DNA of 64,000 nt from Bacillus sp. BHET2. Its GTDB lineage: Bacteria; Bacillota; Bacilli; Bacillales; Bacillaceae_B. This document shows, piece by piece, positions 43,871 to 53,496 of this stretch. Position numbers and translations under genes: made by a program. The first letter of the stretch is position 1, and each line of letters begins with the position of its first letter. The stretch covers positions 29,217 to 93,216 of the forward strand of contig NZ_VCQN01000007.1 in assembly GCF_005938125.1 (NCBI RefSeq), written 5' to 3'. The notes beneath the pieces were generated by a model. That model saw only the letters and a program-made list of their open reading frames with translations, searched no databases and had not been told where the DNA came from.

Positions 43871-43900
43871 TCCACGCTTGGTTATCTTAATAAGCGTGGA
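43871..43900 (+). promoter_or_regulatory. Hairpin overlapping the sspE ribosome binding site
   Basis: Arms TCCACGCTT / AAGCGTGGA with a 12-base loop; the 3' arm includes the GGA of GGAGGTGA, so the site is partly masked in transcripts that start upstream. Confidence 0.6.
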
Positions 43901-43910
43901 GGTGATTACA

Positions 43911-44114
43911 ATGGCAAAACAACCAAACAAAACGCAAGCTGGTACAAGCGTTCAACACGTGAAACAACAAAACGCTCAAGCTGGTGCGGCTAAGCAACAA
44001 TTCGGTACTGAGTTCGCTTCAGAAACAACAGCGGCTCAACAAGTGAAGCAACAAAACCAACAAGCAGAAGCTAACAAAGCGAAAGCTTCTGGTAAATACG
44101 GTCAACAACAATAG
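43911..44114 (+). CDS. sspE: Gamma-type small acid-soluble spore protein
   Basis: 67 residues, Gln/Asn/Ala-rich, with the duplicated block typical of SspE: VKQQNAQAGAAKQQFGTEFA and VKQQNQQAEANKAKASGKYG. The cleavage site FGTEFASET for the germination protease is visible. Gamma-type SASPs serve as an amino-acid store in the spore core. ATG 43911 with GGAGGTGA 6-7 bases upstream; the longer frame from 43878 runs through the hairpin and is not used. Confidence 0.93.
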   Translation: MAKQPNKTQAGTSVQHVKQQNAQAGAAKQQFGTEFASETTAAQQVKQQNQQAEANKAKASGKYGQQQ

Positions 44115-44131
44115 TTAAATTGTTCTTGACG

Positions 44132-44163
44132 AAAAAAGCACCCATTCAATTGGGTGCTTTTTT
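44132..44163 (+). terminator. Terminator of sspE
   Basis: Perfect stem AAAAAAGCACCCA / TGGGTGCTTTTTT with a 6-base centre. Confidence 0.9.
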
Positions 44164-44171
44164 CAATTGTT

Positions 44172-44260
44172 TGAGGGACGGACCTCTATTTCGTCAACTC
44201 AACCGTCCAGAAATCCCTCCAATACTGAAATCCTCTACAAAAAAGAGAGGTCCGTCCCTC
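44172..44260. repeat. Inverted copies of the GAGGGACGGACCTC repeat
   Basis: TGAGGGACGGACCTC at 44172-44186 and GAGGTCCGTCCCTC at 44247-44260, 60 bases apart, in the 240-base gap between sspE and ygaB. The loop holds half-matching phrases (CCGTCC, CCCTCC). Confidence 0.8.
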
Positions 44261-44362
44261 CATCGACAAAACTGGTGGGATTGTGACAGAAGTTGTCAAA
44301 GGGTTTTGTGAGGCCAGGGAGAATGTTTTAGGAGAGCTTGTTTAGAGGAGTTGGTTGAGTTG

Positions 44363-44623
44363 ATGCAACAGCGATTTAATGAGTTGGTTTCAGAGCAGTT
44401 GGAGACGATGGATAAGTTGTTATACCTTCAGTCAGAGATAGAGCGTTGTCAGTACCTGAAAGAGGAATTAATACAGCTACAGGAGATGACAAAGCTAGAG
44501 TCTATAAAGGGTGAGATTGCATTAAAGAAGAAGGAACTTAAAGAGATTCAACAAATCTTTCAGGAAAAAACCGATGAAGTAATCGCTTCTTACCAAAAGG
44601 AGCAATTCAGGGTTACGACGTAA
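44363..44623 (+). CDS. ygaB: YgaB family coiled-coil protein
   Basis: About 86 residues, nearly all helical, with heptad-like leucines (LYLQSEIERCQYLKEELIQL, IKGEIALKKKELKEIQQIF). Matches the small YgaB family next to sspE in Bacillus. Start ambiguous: ATG 44363, TTG 44360 (best spacing from AGAGGAG) or TTG 44351. Function unknown. Confidence 0.78.
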   Translation: MQQRFNELVSEQLETMDKLLYLQSEIERCQYLKEELIQLQEMTKLESIKGEIALKKKELKEIQQIFQEKTDEVIASYQKEQFRVTT

Positions 44624-44801
44624 ATGGATTTCCCCCCATAAACAGGTTTCCATATCCCATATTTAAAGAAAATAGGGTCATTCTTAAAGGATATTTTCTT
44701 TAAGGATAGCCCTTTTGTTTTAAATTTTCTGAGGAAACGTTATAATGATAAAATAGACAAGTATATATAAAGGTAATTTTGAAATGAAAGAAGGGGATAC
44801 G

Positions 44802-45332
44802 ATGGCGGTTCCCACTGAAGGAAAATCTGTACAAATACATAGCTTTAAGCATGATGGAAACATTCACCGCATTTGGAATGAGACAACGGTCCTGAAAGGA
44901 ACGTCGAATCAAATCATAGGTGGTAATGACCGGACGATGGTGACGGAATCAGACGGAAGGACATGGATGACCCGTGAGCCGGCCATATGCTATTTTCATT
45001 CGGAGTTATGGTTCAACATTATTTGTATGATTCGTGAGGACGGTATTTATTATTATTGTAATTTAAGTTCACCATTTGTATATGATCATGAAGCAATCAA
45101 GTATATCGACTACGACTTGGATATTAAAGTGTTTCCTGATATGACATATACATTGCTGGATGAGGATGAGTATGAAGCTCATCGGAAACTATACGGTTAC
45201 CCGGATGTGATCGACCACATCCTCAAGCGGAATGTTGAGAAGCTTGTTCGCTGGATCCGACAAAGGAAGGGACCTTTTGCTCCTGACTTTATCGATATTT
45301 GGTACGAGCGTTATTTGACTCACAGGGGATAA
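44802..45332 (+). CDS. ygaC: DUF402 nucleoside tri-/diphosphate phosphatase (YgaC/Ntdp)
   Basis: 176 residues, the same length as B. subtilis YgaC. FAU-1/DUF402 fold residues: [58 protein letters not shown] with the Asp/Glu cluster that binds divalent metal, and LLDEDEYE. A Staphylococcus homologue hydrolyses nucleoside di- and triphosphates. Start ATG 44802 after AAGAAGGGG; ATG 44784 precedes this site. Confidence 0.9.
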   Translation: MAVPTEGKSVQIHSFKHDGNIHRIWNETTVLKGTSNQIIGGNDRTMVTESDGRTWMTREPAICYFHSELWFNIICMIREDGIYYYCNLSSPFVYDHEAIKYIDYDLDIKVFPDMTYTLLDEDEYEAHRKLYGYPDVIDHILKRNVEKLVRWIRQRKGPFAPDFIDIWYERYLTHRG

Positions 45333-45478
45333 CAAACAAAATTGTATAGGTTTCATAGGGCTGACCCAGTAAGGAGCAACCTTTTCAAATTCTCATTATG
45401 GATTTGAAGAACAGTGTTGTTTTCCATACAGGGTCATCCCTTTTTAATGGAATTCACATCTTAGAAAGGAGTAATCAC

Positions 45479-47227
45479 TTGGATAGTATTAAGCGATATC
45501 TTCAATTTGTTAAGCCATACCGGTGGCAAATTATAGGTACATTAATCATAGGAATTATCAAATTTACGATTCCCTTATTGATCCCGATCTTAATTAAATA
45601 TGTCATTGATGACATTGTAGGGGCTTCAGGTTTATCTTCACAAGAGAAGACCAATCAATTACTCATGATCATGGGCGTCATGCTCGGCCTTTTCTTACTC
45701 GTCAGACCGCCTGTCGAATACTATCGACAGTACTTTGCCCAGTGGACGGCCAACAAGATCCTGTATGACCTGAGGGACCATTTATTCTCTCATATACAAC
45801 GTCTAAGTTTTAAATATTATTCGAATACAAGAGCGGGAGAGGTCATATCCAGGGTCATCAATGACGTGGAGCAGACGAAGAATTTCGTCATTACTGGTCT
45901 GATGAATCTATGGCTTGATGCAGCTACAATTGTGATTGCTTTAGCCATCATGTTTACAATGGATGTGTCGCTAACACTAGTTTCTCTTATTGCCTTTCCA
46001 TTCTACGCTTTTTCAGTTCGTTATTTCTTCGGAAGACTTAGAGGGTTAACGAGAGATCGCTCTCAGGCACTTGCAGAGGTTCAAAGTCATTTGCATGAAA
46101 GGGTCCAAGGAATGGCTGTGATCAAGAGCTTTGCAGTTGAAGATTATGAGCAGAAGCAATTTCAGGATCAGAATAGCAATTTCTTAACGAAAGCTCTAAA
46201 GCAAACAAGCTGGAATGCGAAAGCGTTCGCGGTTGTGAATACGATTACGGATATTTCGCCGTTGATCATCATAGGATATGCTGGGCTTCAGGTCATTGAT
46301 GGGGATCTTACGATAGGGACCATGGCTGCTTTCATAGCGTATATCGATCGTCTTTATGGCCCTCTTAGAAGGCTGGTGAACTCTTCCACCACACTGACTC
46401 AATCGATTGCTTCTATGGACCGTGTATTTGAGTTCATGGACGAGAAGTATGATATTGATGATGAACGGGGAGCGATTCCATGTAATGATGTTCGTGGAGA
46501 TATTCATTTTAAAAACGTTTCCTTCCGTTATGAAGATGAGGAAGAAGAAGTGCTCCGTAAGTTAAACCTGGATATCAAAACGGGAGAAACTGTCGCACTT
46601 GTCGGAATGAGTGGTGGAGGTAAATCTTCTTTAGTCAGTCTTATTCCCCGCTTCTATGATGTAACAGAAGGCGAAATTCTGTTAGATGGAACGGACATCC
46701 GCCATTTTCAGGTAAGATCATTACGTGATAATATCGGAATGGTACTTCAGGACAATATCCTTTTTAGTGAATCCGTAAAGATGAATATCAAGTTCGGTAA
46801 TCCCGAGGCAACGGATGAAGAGGTTATTGATGCTGCAAAGGCGGCAAATGCACATGATTTCATTATGAAATTACCTCAAGGCTATGATACCCGCGTAGGA
46901 GAGCGTGGTGTGAAGCTATCTGGAGGTCAGAAGCAAAGGGTCGCGATTGCGAGGGTATTCCTTAAGAACCCACCGATCCTCATATTGGATGAGGCGACAT
47001 CTGCCCTTGATTTAGAAAGTGAACATTTGATCCAGGAATCCCTGGAGATCCTGGCGAAGGATCGAACGACATTCATCGTGGCCCATCGTTTATCAACTAT
47101 CACCCATGCTAACAGAATCATTCACATGGAGCACGGAGAGGTTGTCGAAATGGGGACACATGAAGAGCTGATGGCCAAACGAGGCCATTACCATAAGCTA
47201 TTCCAAGTACAACAACTCGATCAGTAA
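45479..47227 (+). CDS. ygaD: ABC exporter, half-transporter with fused TM and ATPase domains (YgaD)
   Basis: 582 residues: six TM segments (about 1-300) followed by an ATPase with Walker [10 protein letters not shown], signature [15 protein letters not shown], Walker [13 protein letters not shown] and H-loop AHRLSTI. Homodimeric lipid/drug exporter type like BmrA and Sav1866. Start TTG 45479 with AGAAAGGAG upstream; the longer frame to 45398 was rejected. Walker A has SGGGKSS where GSGKST is usual. Strong terminator follows. Confidence 0.92.
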   Translation: MDSIKRYLQFVKPYRWQIIGTLIIGIIKFTIPLLIPILIKYVIDDIVGASGLSSQEKTNQLLMIMGVMLGLFLLVRPPVEYYRQYFAQWTANKILYDLRDHLFSHIQRLSFKYYSNTRAGEVISRVINDVEQTKNFVITGLMNLWLDAATIVIALAIMFTMDVSLTLVSLIAFPFYAFSVRYFFGRLRGLTRDRSQALAEVQSHLHERVQGMAVIKSFAVEDYEQKQFQDQNSNFLTKALKQTSWNAKAFAVVNTITDISPLIIIGYAGLQVIDGDLTIGTMAAFIAYIDRLYGPLRRLVNSSTTLTQSIASMDRVFEFMDEKYDIDDERGAIPCNDVRGDIHFKNVSFRYEDEEEEVLRKLNLDIKTGETVALVGMSGGGKSSLVSLIPRFYDVTEGEILLDGTDIRHFQVRSLRDNIGMVLQDNILFSESVKMNIKFGNPEATDEEVIDAAKAANAHDFIMKLPQGYDTRVGERGVKLSGGQKQRVAIARVFLKNPPILILDEATSALDLESEHLIQESLEILAKDRTTFIVAHRLSTITHANRIIHMEHGEVVEMGTHEELMAKRGHYHKLFQVQQLDQ

Positions 47228-47232
47228 TACAG

Positions 47233-47280
47233 AAAGTCATGACAAATCACGATTACCGTGAAAAAAGTCATGACTTTTTT
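47233..47280 (+). terminator. Terminator of ygaD
   Basis: AAAGTCATGAC and GTCATGACTTT arms enclose an inner TCACG/CGTGA stem; T7 tail. Confidence 0.88.
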
Positions 47281-47434
47281 TGTGTCTCAAAAATTTATAT
47301 CAAACTTATTTCAGGTTCATTATGAATAAAGTAGGACTAAATAACTTTATATGGAAGGAATGAAAAGGGTAATTGGACATATATTGAATTGAATTAGGAA
47401 TATCGACTTTATGTATAAAAATTCTGAAAATGGA

Positions 47435-47462
47435 TTGCAACATTTGTAACATCTTGTATAAT
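47435..47462 (+). promoter_or_regulatory. Candidate SigA promoter of the app operon
   Basis: TTGCAA and TATAAT with a 16-base spacer, about 70 bases before appD. Confidence 0.65.
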
Positions 47463-47533
47463 AAGAGACATATTGAATTTAGAAAATAAACAAAATTAAG
47501 AAAAGAGAGATAGTTTCGAAGAGGAGGATTTGA

Positions 47534-48550
47534 ATGAACGAAGCGCGTCCTTTACTACAAGTGGAAGATTTAAGGACCTCCTTTTTTACTGATGATGGAG
47601 AAGTTCCTGCAGTCGATGGAGTCAGTTTTCATGTGAATGAAGGAGAGGTGCTGGGCATCGTTGGTGAAAGTGGATGTGGGAAAAGTGTAACCTCCTTATC
47701 CATCATGGGTCTCGTACCGAAACCACCGGGGAAAATAGTAGGTGGAAAGATTCTTTATAAAGATGAGGATCTGACACAAGCATCTGAAAAGCGAATGAGA
47801 GATATCCGGGGTAACGATATTGCGATGATCTTCCAAGAACCAATGACATCTTTAAACCCTGTTTTTACCATAGGTGACCAATTAACGGAAGCAATACGCA
47901 TACATACGAAAGTTGGAAAGAAACAAGCGAGAGAAAAGGCAGTCGACATTATGAAGATGGTCGGTTTGCCGAGATCGGAAGAATTGATTAAAGAATATCC
48001 CCACCAATTATCAGGGGGGATGAGACAAAGGGTCATGATCGCCATGGCAATGGTATGCGATCCCCGTGTACTGATTGCAGATGAGCCGACCACGGCACTA
48101 GATGTGACGATACAAGCGCAGATTTTAAAATTGATGAAGCGGTTAAACAAAGAGCTGAATACAGCAGTTCTCCTGATCACTCATGATTTAGGGGTTGTAG
48201 CTGAAACCTGTGAGCGGGTGGTCGTGATGTATTCAGGAAAAGTGGTAGAGGAAGGGACTGTTGAGGAAATTTTCAAAAACCCTCAGCACCCATACACGAA
48301 GGGACTGATTCAGTCTGTTCCTGATATGCGGATCAAGCAGCAGCGATTGCACTCGATTCAAGGAAATGTTCCGAAGCCCGGATCCATTAAGACCGGTTGC
48401 CGGTTTGCTGCCCGCTGTGATTCCGCATTCGATCGCTGTCTAGTCGAAACACCAGAATTATATGAAACATCACAAGGACATTGCACACGATGCTTCCTGT
48501 TCGATGAAGTGGAGGAGGGAGTTTATGACGGAACCGTTGCTAAAGGTTGA
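47534..48550 (+). CDS. appD: Oligopeptide ABC transporter ATP-binding protein AppD/OppD
   Basis: 338 residues. Walker [10 protein letters not shown], signature [15 protein letters not shown], Walker [15 protein letters not shown] and the C-terminal oligopeptide-transporter domain with Cys motif [15 protein letters not shown], a [4Fe-4S]-type or zinc loop of Opp/Dpp ATPases. One of two ATPases energising a peptide importer. Gene order D-F-A-B-C equals the B. subtilis app operon. ATG with GAGGAGG upstream. Confidence 0.9.
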   Translation: MNEARPLLQVEDLRTSFFTDDGEVPAVDGVSFHVNEGEVLGIVGESGCGKSVTSLSIMGLVPKPPGKIVGGKILYKDEDLTQASEKRMRDIRGNDIAMIFQEPMTSLNPVFTIGDQLTEAIRIHTKVGKKQAREKAVDIMKMVGLPRSEELIKEYPHQLSGGMRQRVMIAMAMVCDPRVLIADEPTTALDVTIQAQILKLMKRLNKELNTAVLLITHDLGVVAETCERVVVMYSGKVVEEGTVEEIFKNPQHPYTKGLIQSVPDMRIKQQRLHSIQGNVPKPGSIKTGCRFAARCDSAFDRCLVETPELYETSQGHCTRCFLFDEVEEGVYDGTVAKG

Positions 48551-49490
48551 GAACCTTAAGAAACATTTTCCGATTACAGGTGGAATTCTCGGACGACCTG
48601 TCAGTTCTGTAAAAGCAGTAGATGGGGTATCGTTTACAGTGAATAAAGGAGAAACCCTTGGAATCGTGGGAGAAAGTGGCTGTGGGAAATCGACGACGGG
48701 CAGGATGCTCATGAGACTCATCGATCCTTCCGAAGGAAAAGTGACATTTGAAGATCGGGAGCTTACAAGTTTATCAAACTCAGATATGAGGAAGGTTCGC
48801 AGGGAAATGCAAATGGTCTTTCAAGACCCTTTCGCTTCCTTGAATCCAAGGCATACTGTTGAAAAGATTCTCGAAGAACCATTAAAGGTTCACGGAATGG
48901 GTTCAGCAAAGGAAAGAAAGAAGAGAGTGCATGAATTACTCAACATTGTCGGTTTGAGCAGTTATCATGCTAAACGGTATCCACATCAATTCAGTGGAGG
49001 ACAGAGACAGAGGATCGGAATCGCGAGAGCACTGATGACGAAGCCAAAGCTTATCATTGCCGATGAGCCTGTATCAGCTCTTGATGTGTCGATTCAGTCC
49101 CAAGTGCTGAACCTGATGCAGGATTTACAAAAAGAGTTTGGACTCACCTATATCTTCATTGCGCATGATTTGGGTGTAGTTAGACATATAAGTGACAGGG
49201 TAGGCGTGATGTACCTAGGGAAAATGGTTGAGCTGAGTAATAGTGAAAATCTCTATGAAAAACCGCTTCATCCATATACTCAGGCACTTCTATCGGCGGT
49301 TCCGGTGCCAGATCCTGATTTCAAAAGGGAAACCATTCTCTTGCAGGGGGATATTCCGAGTCCGTCCAATCCACCAAGTGGATGTACATTCCACACCAGA
49401 TGTCCGCATGCAACGGATATTTGCAAACAAAAAACACCAGAGTTCAAGGAACACCAACCAGGGCATTATGTAGCTTGTCATCTTTACTAG
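48525..49490 (+). CDS. appF: Oligopeptide ABC transporter ATP-binding protein AppF/OppF
   Basis: 321 residues. Walker [10 protein letters not shown], signature [15 protein letters not shown], Walker [14 protein letters not shown] and the C-terminal Cys loop [15 protein letters not shown]. Partner of AppD. ATG 48525 with GGAGGAGGG; overlaps the end of appD by 26 bases. The frame to 48462 lies wholly inside appD and was rejected. Confidence 0.9.
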   Translation: MTEPLLKVENLKKHFPITGGILGRPVSSVKAVDGVSFTVNKGETLGIVGESGCGKSTTGRMLMRLIDPSEGKVTFEDRELTSLSNSDMRKVRREMQMVFQDPFASLNPRHTVEKILEEPLKVHGMGSAKERKKRVHELLNIVGLSSYHAKRYPHQFSGGQRQRIGIARALMTKPKLIIADEPVSALDVSIQSQVLNLMQDLQKEFGLTYIFIAHDLGVVRHISDRVGVMYLGKMVELSNSENLYEKPLHPYTQALLSAVPVPDPDFKRETILLQGDIPSPSNPPSGCTFHTRCPHATDICKQKTPEFKEHQPGHYVACHLY

Positions 49491-49537
49491 AAGGCAAGAC
49501 TCATAAGTATATAAACATTATTCAGGAGGGGATTTAG

Positions 49538-51151
49538 TTGAGGAAAAAAGGCTGGTCAATTTTAATGCTGCTCATCCTTCTCGTATCATCTGTTCTTTAC
49601 GGATGTGGAGGAAATGAAAGCTCATCAGGAGAAGGCGAAAGTGGAGACAAAGGAGATCCTAAAGTATTGATCTTTGGACGCGGAGGAGACTCTGTAGGAC
49701 TTGATCCAGGAACAGTAACGGACGGGGAATCATTCAAAGTAACAAAGAACATTTTCGAAACACTTGTTAAATTCGGAGAACAAGATACAGAAGTTAATCC
49801 GGGATTAGCAGAAGAATGGAAAGTATCCGATGATGGATTAACGTATACATTCATGCTTCGTGAAGGAGTTAAATTCCAAGATGGCACAGATTTAAATGCA
49901 GATGCTGTTGTGAAAAACTTCGAGCGTTGGATGAACGGGAATGCAGATCAATTCCCTTACTACGGTTCAATGTTTGGCGGTTTCAAAGCCGATGAAGGTC
50001 ATGTTATTAAAGAAGTGAAAGCTACAGATGACATGACTGTGGAATTCGTATTAAAGCGTCCTCAAGCTCCATTCTTGAAGAATGTTGCTATGAGTCCATT
50101 TGCGATCGTAAGCCCTAAAGCAATTGATGAATTAGGAGATAAGCTTAGTGAAACGCCGACAGATGCAGGGACTGGTCCTTTCAAATTTGTTGAGTGGAAA
50201 CGTAATGATAAAATCGTACTTGAGAAAAATGAAGACTACTGGAACAAAGATTTACCTAAATTAGATCAAGTCGTTTTCAAATCAATTCCTGAGAACTCGG
50301 CTCGTCTAAATGCACTGATCTCAGGTGAAATCGACCTTGCAGATGGTGTTAACCCAAGTGACGCAAGTAAAGTGGAAGGCGATGACAACCTGCAATTATT
50401 CGAACGTCCATCCATGAACGTCGGGTACTTAGGTTTAACATCAACTCGTAAGCCTTTCGATGATCCGAAAGTACGTCAAGCAATCAACTATGCAATCAAC
50501 AAGCAAGAAATCATTGATGCGTTCTTCGAAGGAAAAGCAGAAATGGCGAAAAACCCAATGCCTCCAGTAATCGGTGGGTACAATGAAGATATCGAACCTT
50601 ATGAGTACAATCCTGAAAAAGCGAAAGAACTTCTTGCTGAAGCAGGCCATAAAGACGGATTTGAAATGGAACTATGGGCTATGCCTGTACCTCGTCCATA
50701 CATGCCGGATGGTCAAAAAGTAGCGGAAGCGATTCAAGCGGATCTAGCTGAAGTAGGTGTGAAAGCCAAAATCGTTTCTTACGAGTGGGCGACTTACTTG
50801 GAAAAAGCTAAAAACGGAGAAGCTGACGCATTCTTACTTGGTTGGACTGGTGATAATGGAGACGCTGATAACTTCCTTTATGTACTACTTGATCAAGACA
50901 ATATCGGAAGCAACAACTATTCTTACTACAAAAACGAAGAGGTACACAAAATCCTGATCGATGCTCAAACAGAAGTAGATCCTGCAAAACGTGAAGAGCT
51001 GTACAAAAAAGCACAAGAAATCATCCATGAGGATGCTCCTTGGGTACCACTTGCTCACTCTACACCATTACTAGCAGGAAGCGCTGCACTTAAAAACTTC
51101 AAGCCACATCCAACTGGTTCCGACTGGTTAGGCGCAGTGGACATGGAGTAA
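49538..51151 (+). CDS. appA: Oligopeptide-binding lipoprotein AppA/OppA type
   Basis: 537 residues. Signal peptide with lipobox LYGC (Cys23), a Gly/Ser/Glu linker, then the SBP family 5 fold: LDPGTVTDGESF, GLAEEWKVSDDGLTYTFMLR, TGPFKFVEWKRND and VRQAINYAINKQEI. Captures peptides outside the membrane and delivers them to AppBC. TTG start with AGGAGGGGA. Codon use is A-rich and biased towards preferred codons, suggesting high expression. Followed by a hairpin and repeats before appB. Confidence 0.9.
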   Translation: MRKKGWSILMLLILLVSSVLYGCGGNESSSGEGESGDKGDPKVLIFGRGGDSVGLDPGTVTDGESFKVTKNIFETLVKFGEQDTEVNPGLAEEWKVSDDGLTYTFMLREGVKFQDGTDLNADAVVKNFERWMNGNADQFPYYGSMFGGFKADEGHVIKEVKATDDMTVEFVLKRPQAPFLKNVAMSPFAIVSPKAIDELGDKLSETPTDAGTGPFKFVEWKRNDKIVLEKNEDYWNKDLPKLDQVVFKSIPENSARLNALISGEIDLADGVNPSDASKVEGDDNLQLFERPSMNVGYLGLTSTRKPFDDPKVRQAINYAINKQEIIDAFFEGKAEMAKNPMPPVIGGYNEDIEPYEYNPEKAKELLAEAGHKDGFEMELWAMPVPRPYMPDGQKVAEAIQADLAEVGVKAKIVSYEWATYLEKAKNGEADAFLLGWTGDNGDADNFLYVLLDQDNIGSNNYSYYKNEEVHKILIDAQTEVDPAKREELYKKAQEIIHEDAPWVPLAHSTPLLAGSAALKNFKPHPTGSDWLGAVDME

Positions 51152-51164
51152 TAAGCAACAACCC

Positions 51165-51195
51165 AAAGGGGAGACATCTACGATTTCTCCCCTTT
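51165..51195 (+). terminator. Intercistronic hairpin after appA
   Basis: Stem AAAGGGGAGA / TCTCCCCTTT with an 11-base loop and only a short T run; likely partial termination, favouring appA over appBC. Confidence 0.7.
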
Positions 51196-51202
51196 GTACA
51201 TA

Positions 51203-51440
51203 GAAAAGCGGAGGGGCTTTGCCCAGAGGCGACAAGCATAAGGCAAGTCCACCGGAAAGGCGTCTTTTGCCTTTTTGGTGGGCTGGCCTTATGACCTCGA
51301 GCCTCTAAGCCCCGCAGCTGGACAAAAAGAAAAGCGGAGCCGACTGTTCAGGCCCGACAAGCATTTCTGAGCAAGCAGATGAGGGCGTTCTTTGCCCTCA
51401 ACTAGCTTGATTGGAAATGACCTCGAGGCGCAGCTGGACA
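51203..51440. repeat. Two tandem copies of a structured repeat inside the app operon
   Basis: Copy 1 (about 51203-51324) and copy 2 (about 51328-51440) both start AGAAAAGCGGAG, contain GACAAGCAT and ATGACCTCGAG, and end CAGCTGGACA. Internal hairpins differ (for example GGGCGTTCTTTGCCCT in copy 2). Similar elements are, from memory, widespread in Bacillaceae. The 360-base appA-appB gap contains nothing else. Confidence 0.8.
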
Positions 51441-51512
51441 AGTAAACAAGTAACACCTGCTATGCAATTTACTATTCTATCTAAATCAGAATCTCCACTT
51501 AGAGAGGTGAAC

Positions 51513-52520
51513 ATGATGTTCCAATACACCATTCGTAGATTACTTCAGCTCATTCCTGTTTTACTGGGGATGACTCTTATCGTTTTTTCAATCATCCGTG
51601 CCATTCCAGGAGATCCCGCTCAGGTCATTCTTGGGCAGCAGGCTACCAAAGAAGCCGTTGCAGCATTAAGGGATCAGCTTGGGCTCGATAATGCCTGGTA
51701 TATCCAATATATTGATTACTTAAAAGGGTTGTTAACGGGAGACCTAGGCAGTTCCTTGAGAACCAAGACGGAAGTTTCTACTGAAATTTGGCCATACTTG
51801 GCGGCCACGGCCGAATTGGCCATTGTAGCCATCATCATAGCAATTGTCATTGGTGTGAATGCCGGTATCATCAGTGCATGGTTCCAAAATTCCTGGTTTG
51901 ATTATACGGCCATGATCCTGGCACTAATCGGGGTATCGGTGCCGATTTTCTGGTTAGGGTTAATGGAGCAGTGGACATTCGGTATTCAGCTTGACATGCT
52001 TCCTACAACGGGACGGGAGAATATTCGAAACCCTGTTGATGCCATCACAAATTTCTATATCCTGGATACGCTCATGCAAGGGCGATTTGATCAGTTAGGG
52101 GATGTATTTAAACACATTATTCTGCCGGGAGTCGCGCTAGCAACTATTCCGATGGCGATCATCGCACGTATGACACGTTCGAGTATGTTAGAGGTCATGC
52201 GTTCGGATTACATTCGTACTGCCCGTGCAAAAGGCTTGAAGATGTTCTGGGTAGTGTACAAGCATTCGTTGAAAAACGCCATCATTCCTGTATTAACCGT
52301 AATTGGCCTGCAAATGGGCTTATTGCTTGGGGGTGCGATCCTAACAGAGACCATCTTCGGCTGGCCAGGAATCGGTCGCTATATTTATGAAGCGATTGGT
52401 TACCGGGATTATCCTGTCGTTCAATCAGGCATTCTGGTGGTCGCTACGATTTTCGTCACGATTAATTTAATTGTTGACCTTCTTTATGCGGCTGTCGATC
52501 CTCGAATTAAATACAACTAA
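51513..52520 (+). CDS. appB: Oligopeptide ABC transporter permease AppB/OppB type
   Basis: About 335 residues, six TM segments. IRRLLQLIPVLLGMTLIVF at the N terminus, RAIPGDPA, then the cytoplasmic EAA loop RSDYIRTARAKGLKMFWVV. The usual length is 310-340. Start ATG 51513 (or the adjacent ATG 51516, better spaced from AGAGGTGA); the frame to 51411 reads through the repeat and was rejected. Confidence 0.9.
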   Translation: MMFQYTIRRLLQLIPVLLGMTLIVFSIIRAIPGDPAQVILGQQATKEAVAALRDQLGLDNAWYIQYIDYLKGLLTGDLGSSLRTKTEVSTEIWPYLAATAELAIVAIIIAIVIGVNAGIISAWFQNSWFDYTAMILALIGVSVPIFWLGLMEQWTFGIQLDMLPTTGRENIRNPVDAITNFYILDTLMQGRFDQLGDVFKHIILPGVALATIPMAIIARMTRSSMLEVMRSDYIRTARAKGLKMFWVVYKHSLKNAIIPVLTVIGLQMGLLLGGAILTETIFGWPGIGRYIYEAIGYRDYPVVQSGILVVATIFVTINLIVDLLYAAVDPRIKYN

Positions 52521-52549
52521 CATCAATAGAAAAAAAGAGGTGAACACTC

Positions 52550-53446
52550 ATGGCAGAAATAGCAGAACCGCAAAAAGAGCTTCAGCCTTCTATGGAGGAA
52601 GAAACGGTCTCTCCCTGGAAGGAAGCATGGAAAAGCTTCACGAAGAATAAGATTGCTTTAGTCGGTTTTTGTATTGTCTTGTTCTTCATTATCCTGGCTA
52701 TTGCAGCTCCGGTCATCGCACCACAAGGTATAAATGAACAAGACTTATCTCAACGACTGAAAGCCCCGTCTGCTGAACACTGGTTAGGAACGGATGACTT
52801 TGGAAGAGATATTTTATCAAGAATCATTCATGGATCGCGTATTTCCTTATGGGTTGGATTCTTCGCTGTAATTGGATCTTCTGTAATTGGGAGTTTGTTG
52901 GGGATTGTAGCAGGTTATTACGGAAGATGGGTCGATACCATCATCTCTCGTATTTTTGACATCATGCTTGCGTTTCCGAGTATCCTGTTAGCAATCGCCG
53001 TTGTAGCTGCTCTAGGGCCGTCCCTTAGAAATGCACTAATCGCCATCGCTATCATAAATATTCCTAACTTCGGACGACTCATCCGTTCGAGGGTGTTGAG
53101 TGTTAAGCAGGAAGAGTATGTGATGGCTGCGAAAGCAATTGGGATGAGCGATAGTCGGATCCTCTTCAGTCACGTGTTGCCGAACAGTATGGCTCCGATC
53201 ATCGTGCAAGGAACCCTTGCCATTGCAACTGCCATCATTGAAGCTGCGGCACTTGGTTTCCTTGGTCTAGGGGCTCAGGCACCTGAACCTGAATGGGGGA
53301 AAATGTTGTCCGATGCAAGGCAGTATATGCTTCAAGCCCCATGGACGATGATTTTTCCTGGACTTGCCATCATGCTGACGGTATTAGGGTTTAATCTGAT
53401 GGGGGATGGGCTTCGAGATGCTCTTGACCCTAAAATGAAAAACTAA
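52550..53446 (+). CDS. appC: Oligopeptide ABC transporter permease AppC/OppC type
   Basis: 298 residues. Cytosolic arm WKEAWKSFTKNKIALVGFCI, then GTDDFGRDILSRIIHGSRIS, the conserved OppC motif, and EAA loop KQEEYVMAAKAIGMSDSRI. Six TM segments. ATG with AAAAGAGGTG upstream, 29 bases after appB. Ends the app operon before a strong terminator. Confidence 0.92.
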   Translation: MAEIAEPQKELQPSMEEETVSPWKEAWKSFTKNKIALVGFCIVLFFIILAIAAPVIAPQGINEQDLSQRLKAPSAEHWLGTDDFGRDILSRIIHGSRISLWVGFFAVIGSSVIGSLLGIVAGYYGRWVDTIISRIFDIMLAFPSILLAIAVVAALGPSLRNALIAIAIINIPNFGRLIRSRVLSVKQEEYVMAAKAIGMSDSRILFSHVLPNSMAPIIVQGTLAIATAIIEAAALGFLGLGAQAPEPEWGKMLSDARQYMLQAPWTMIFPGLAIMLTVLGFNLMGDGLRDALDPKMKN

Positions 53447-53453
53447 ATAAAGT

Positions 53454-53490
53454 AAAAACGGAGCCAGGATATGAACCTGGCTCCGTTTTT
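53454..53490. terminator. Bidirectional terminator after appC
   Basis: Arms AAAAACGGAGCCAGG / CCTGGCTCCGTTTTT with a 7-base loop, between convergent appC and the FUSC-like gene. Confidence 0.9.
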
Positions 53491-53496
53491 GTCTAT

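Noticed and set aside
45333..45478. T-box or other riboswitch before ygaD
   Set aside because: Only a weak AGGG/CCCT hairpin is visible; no T-box sequence or specifier stem.
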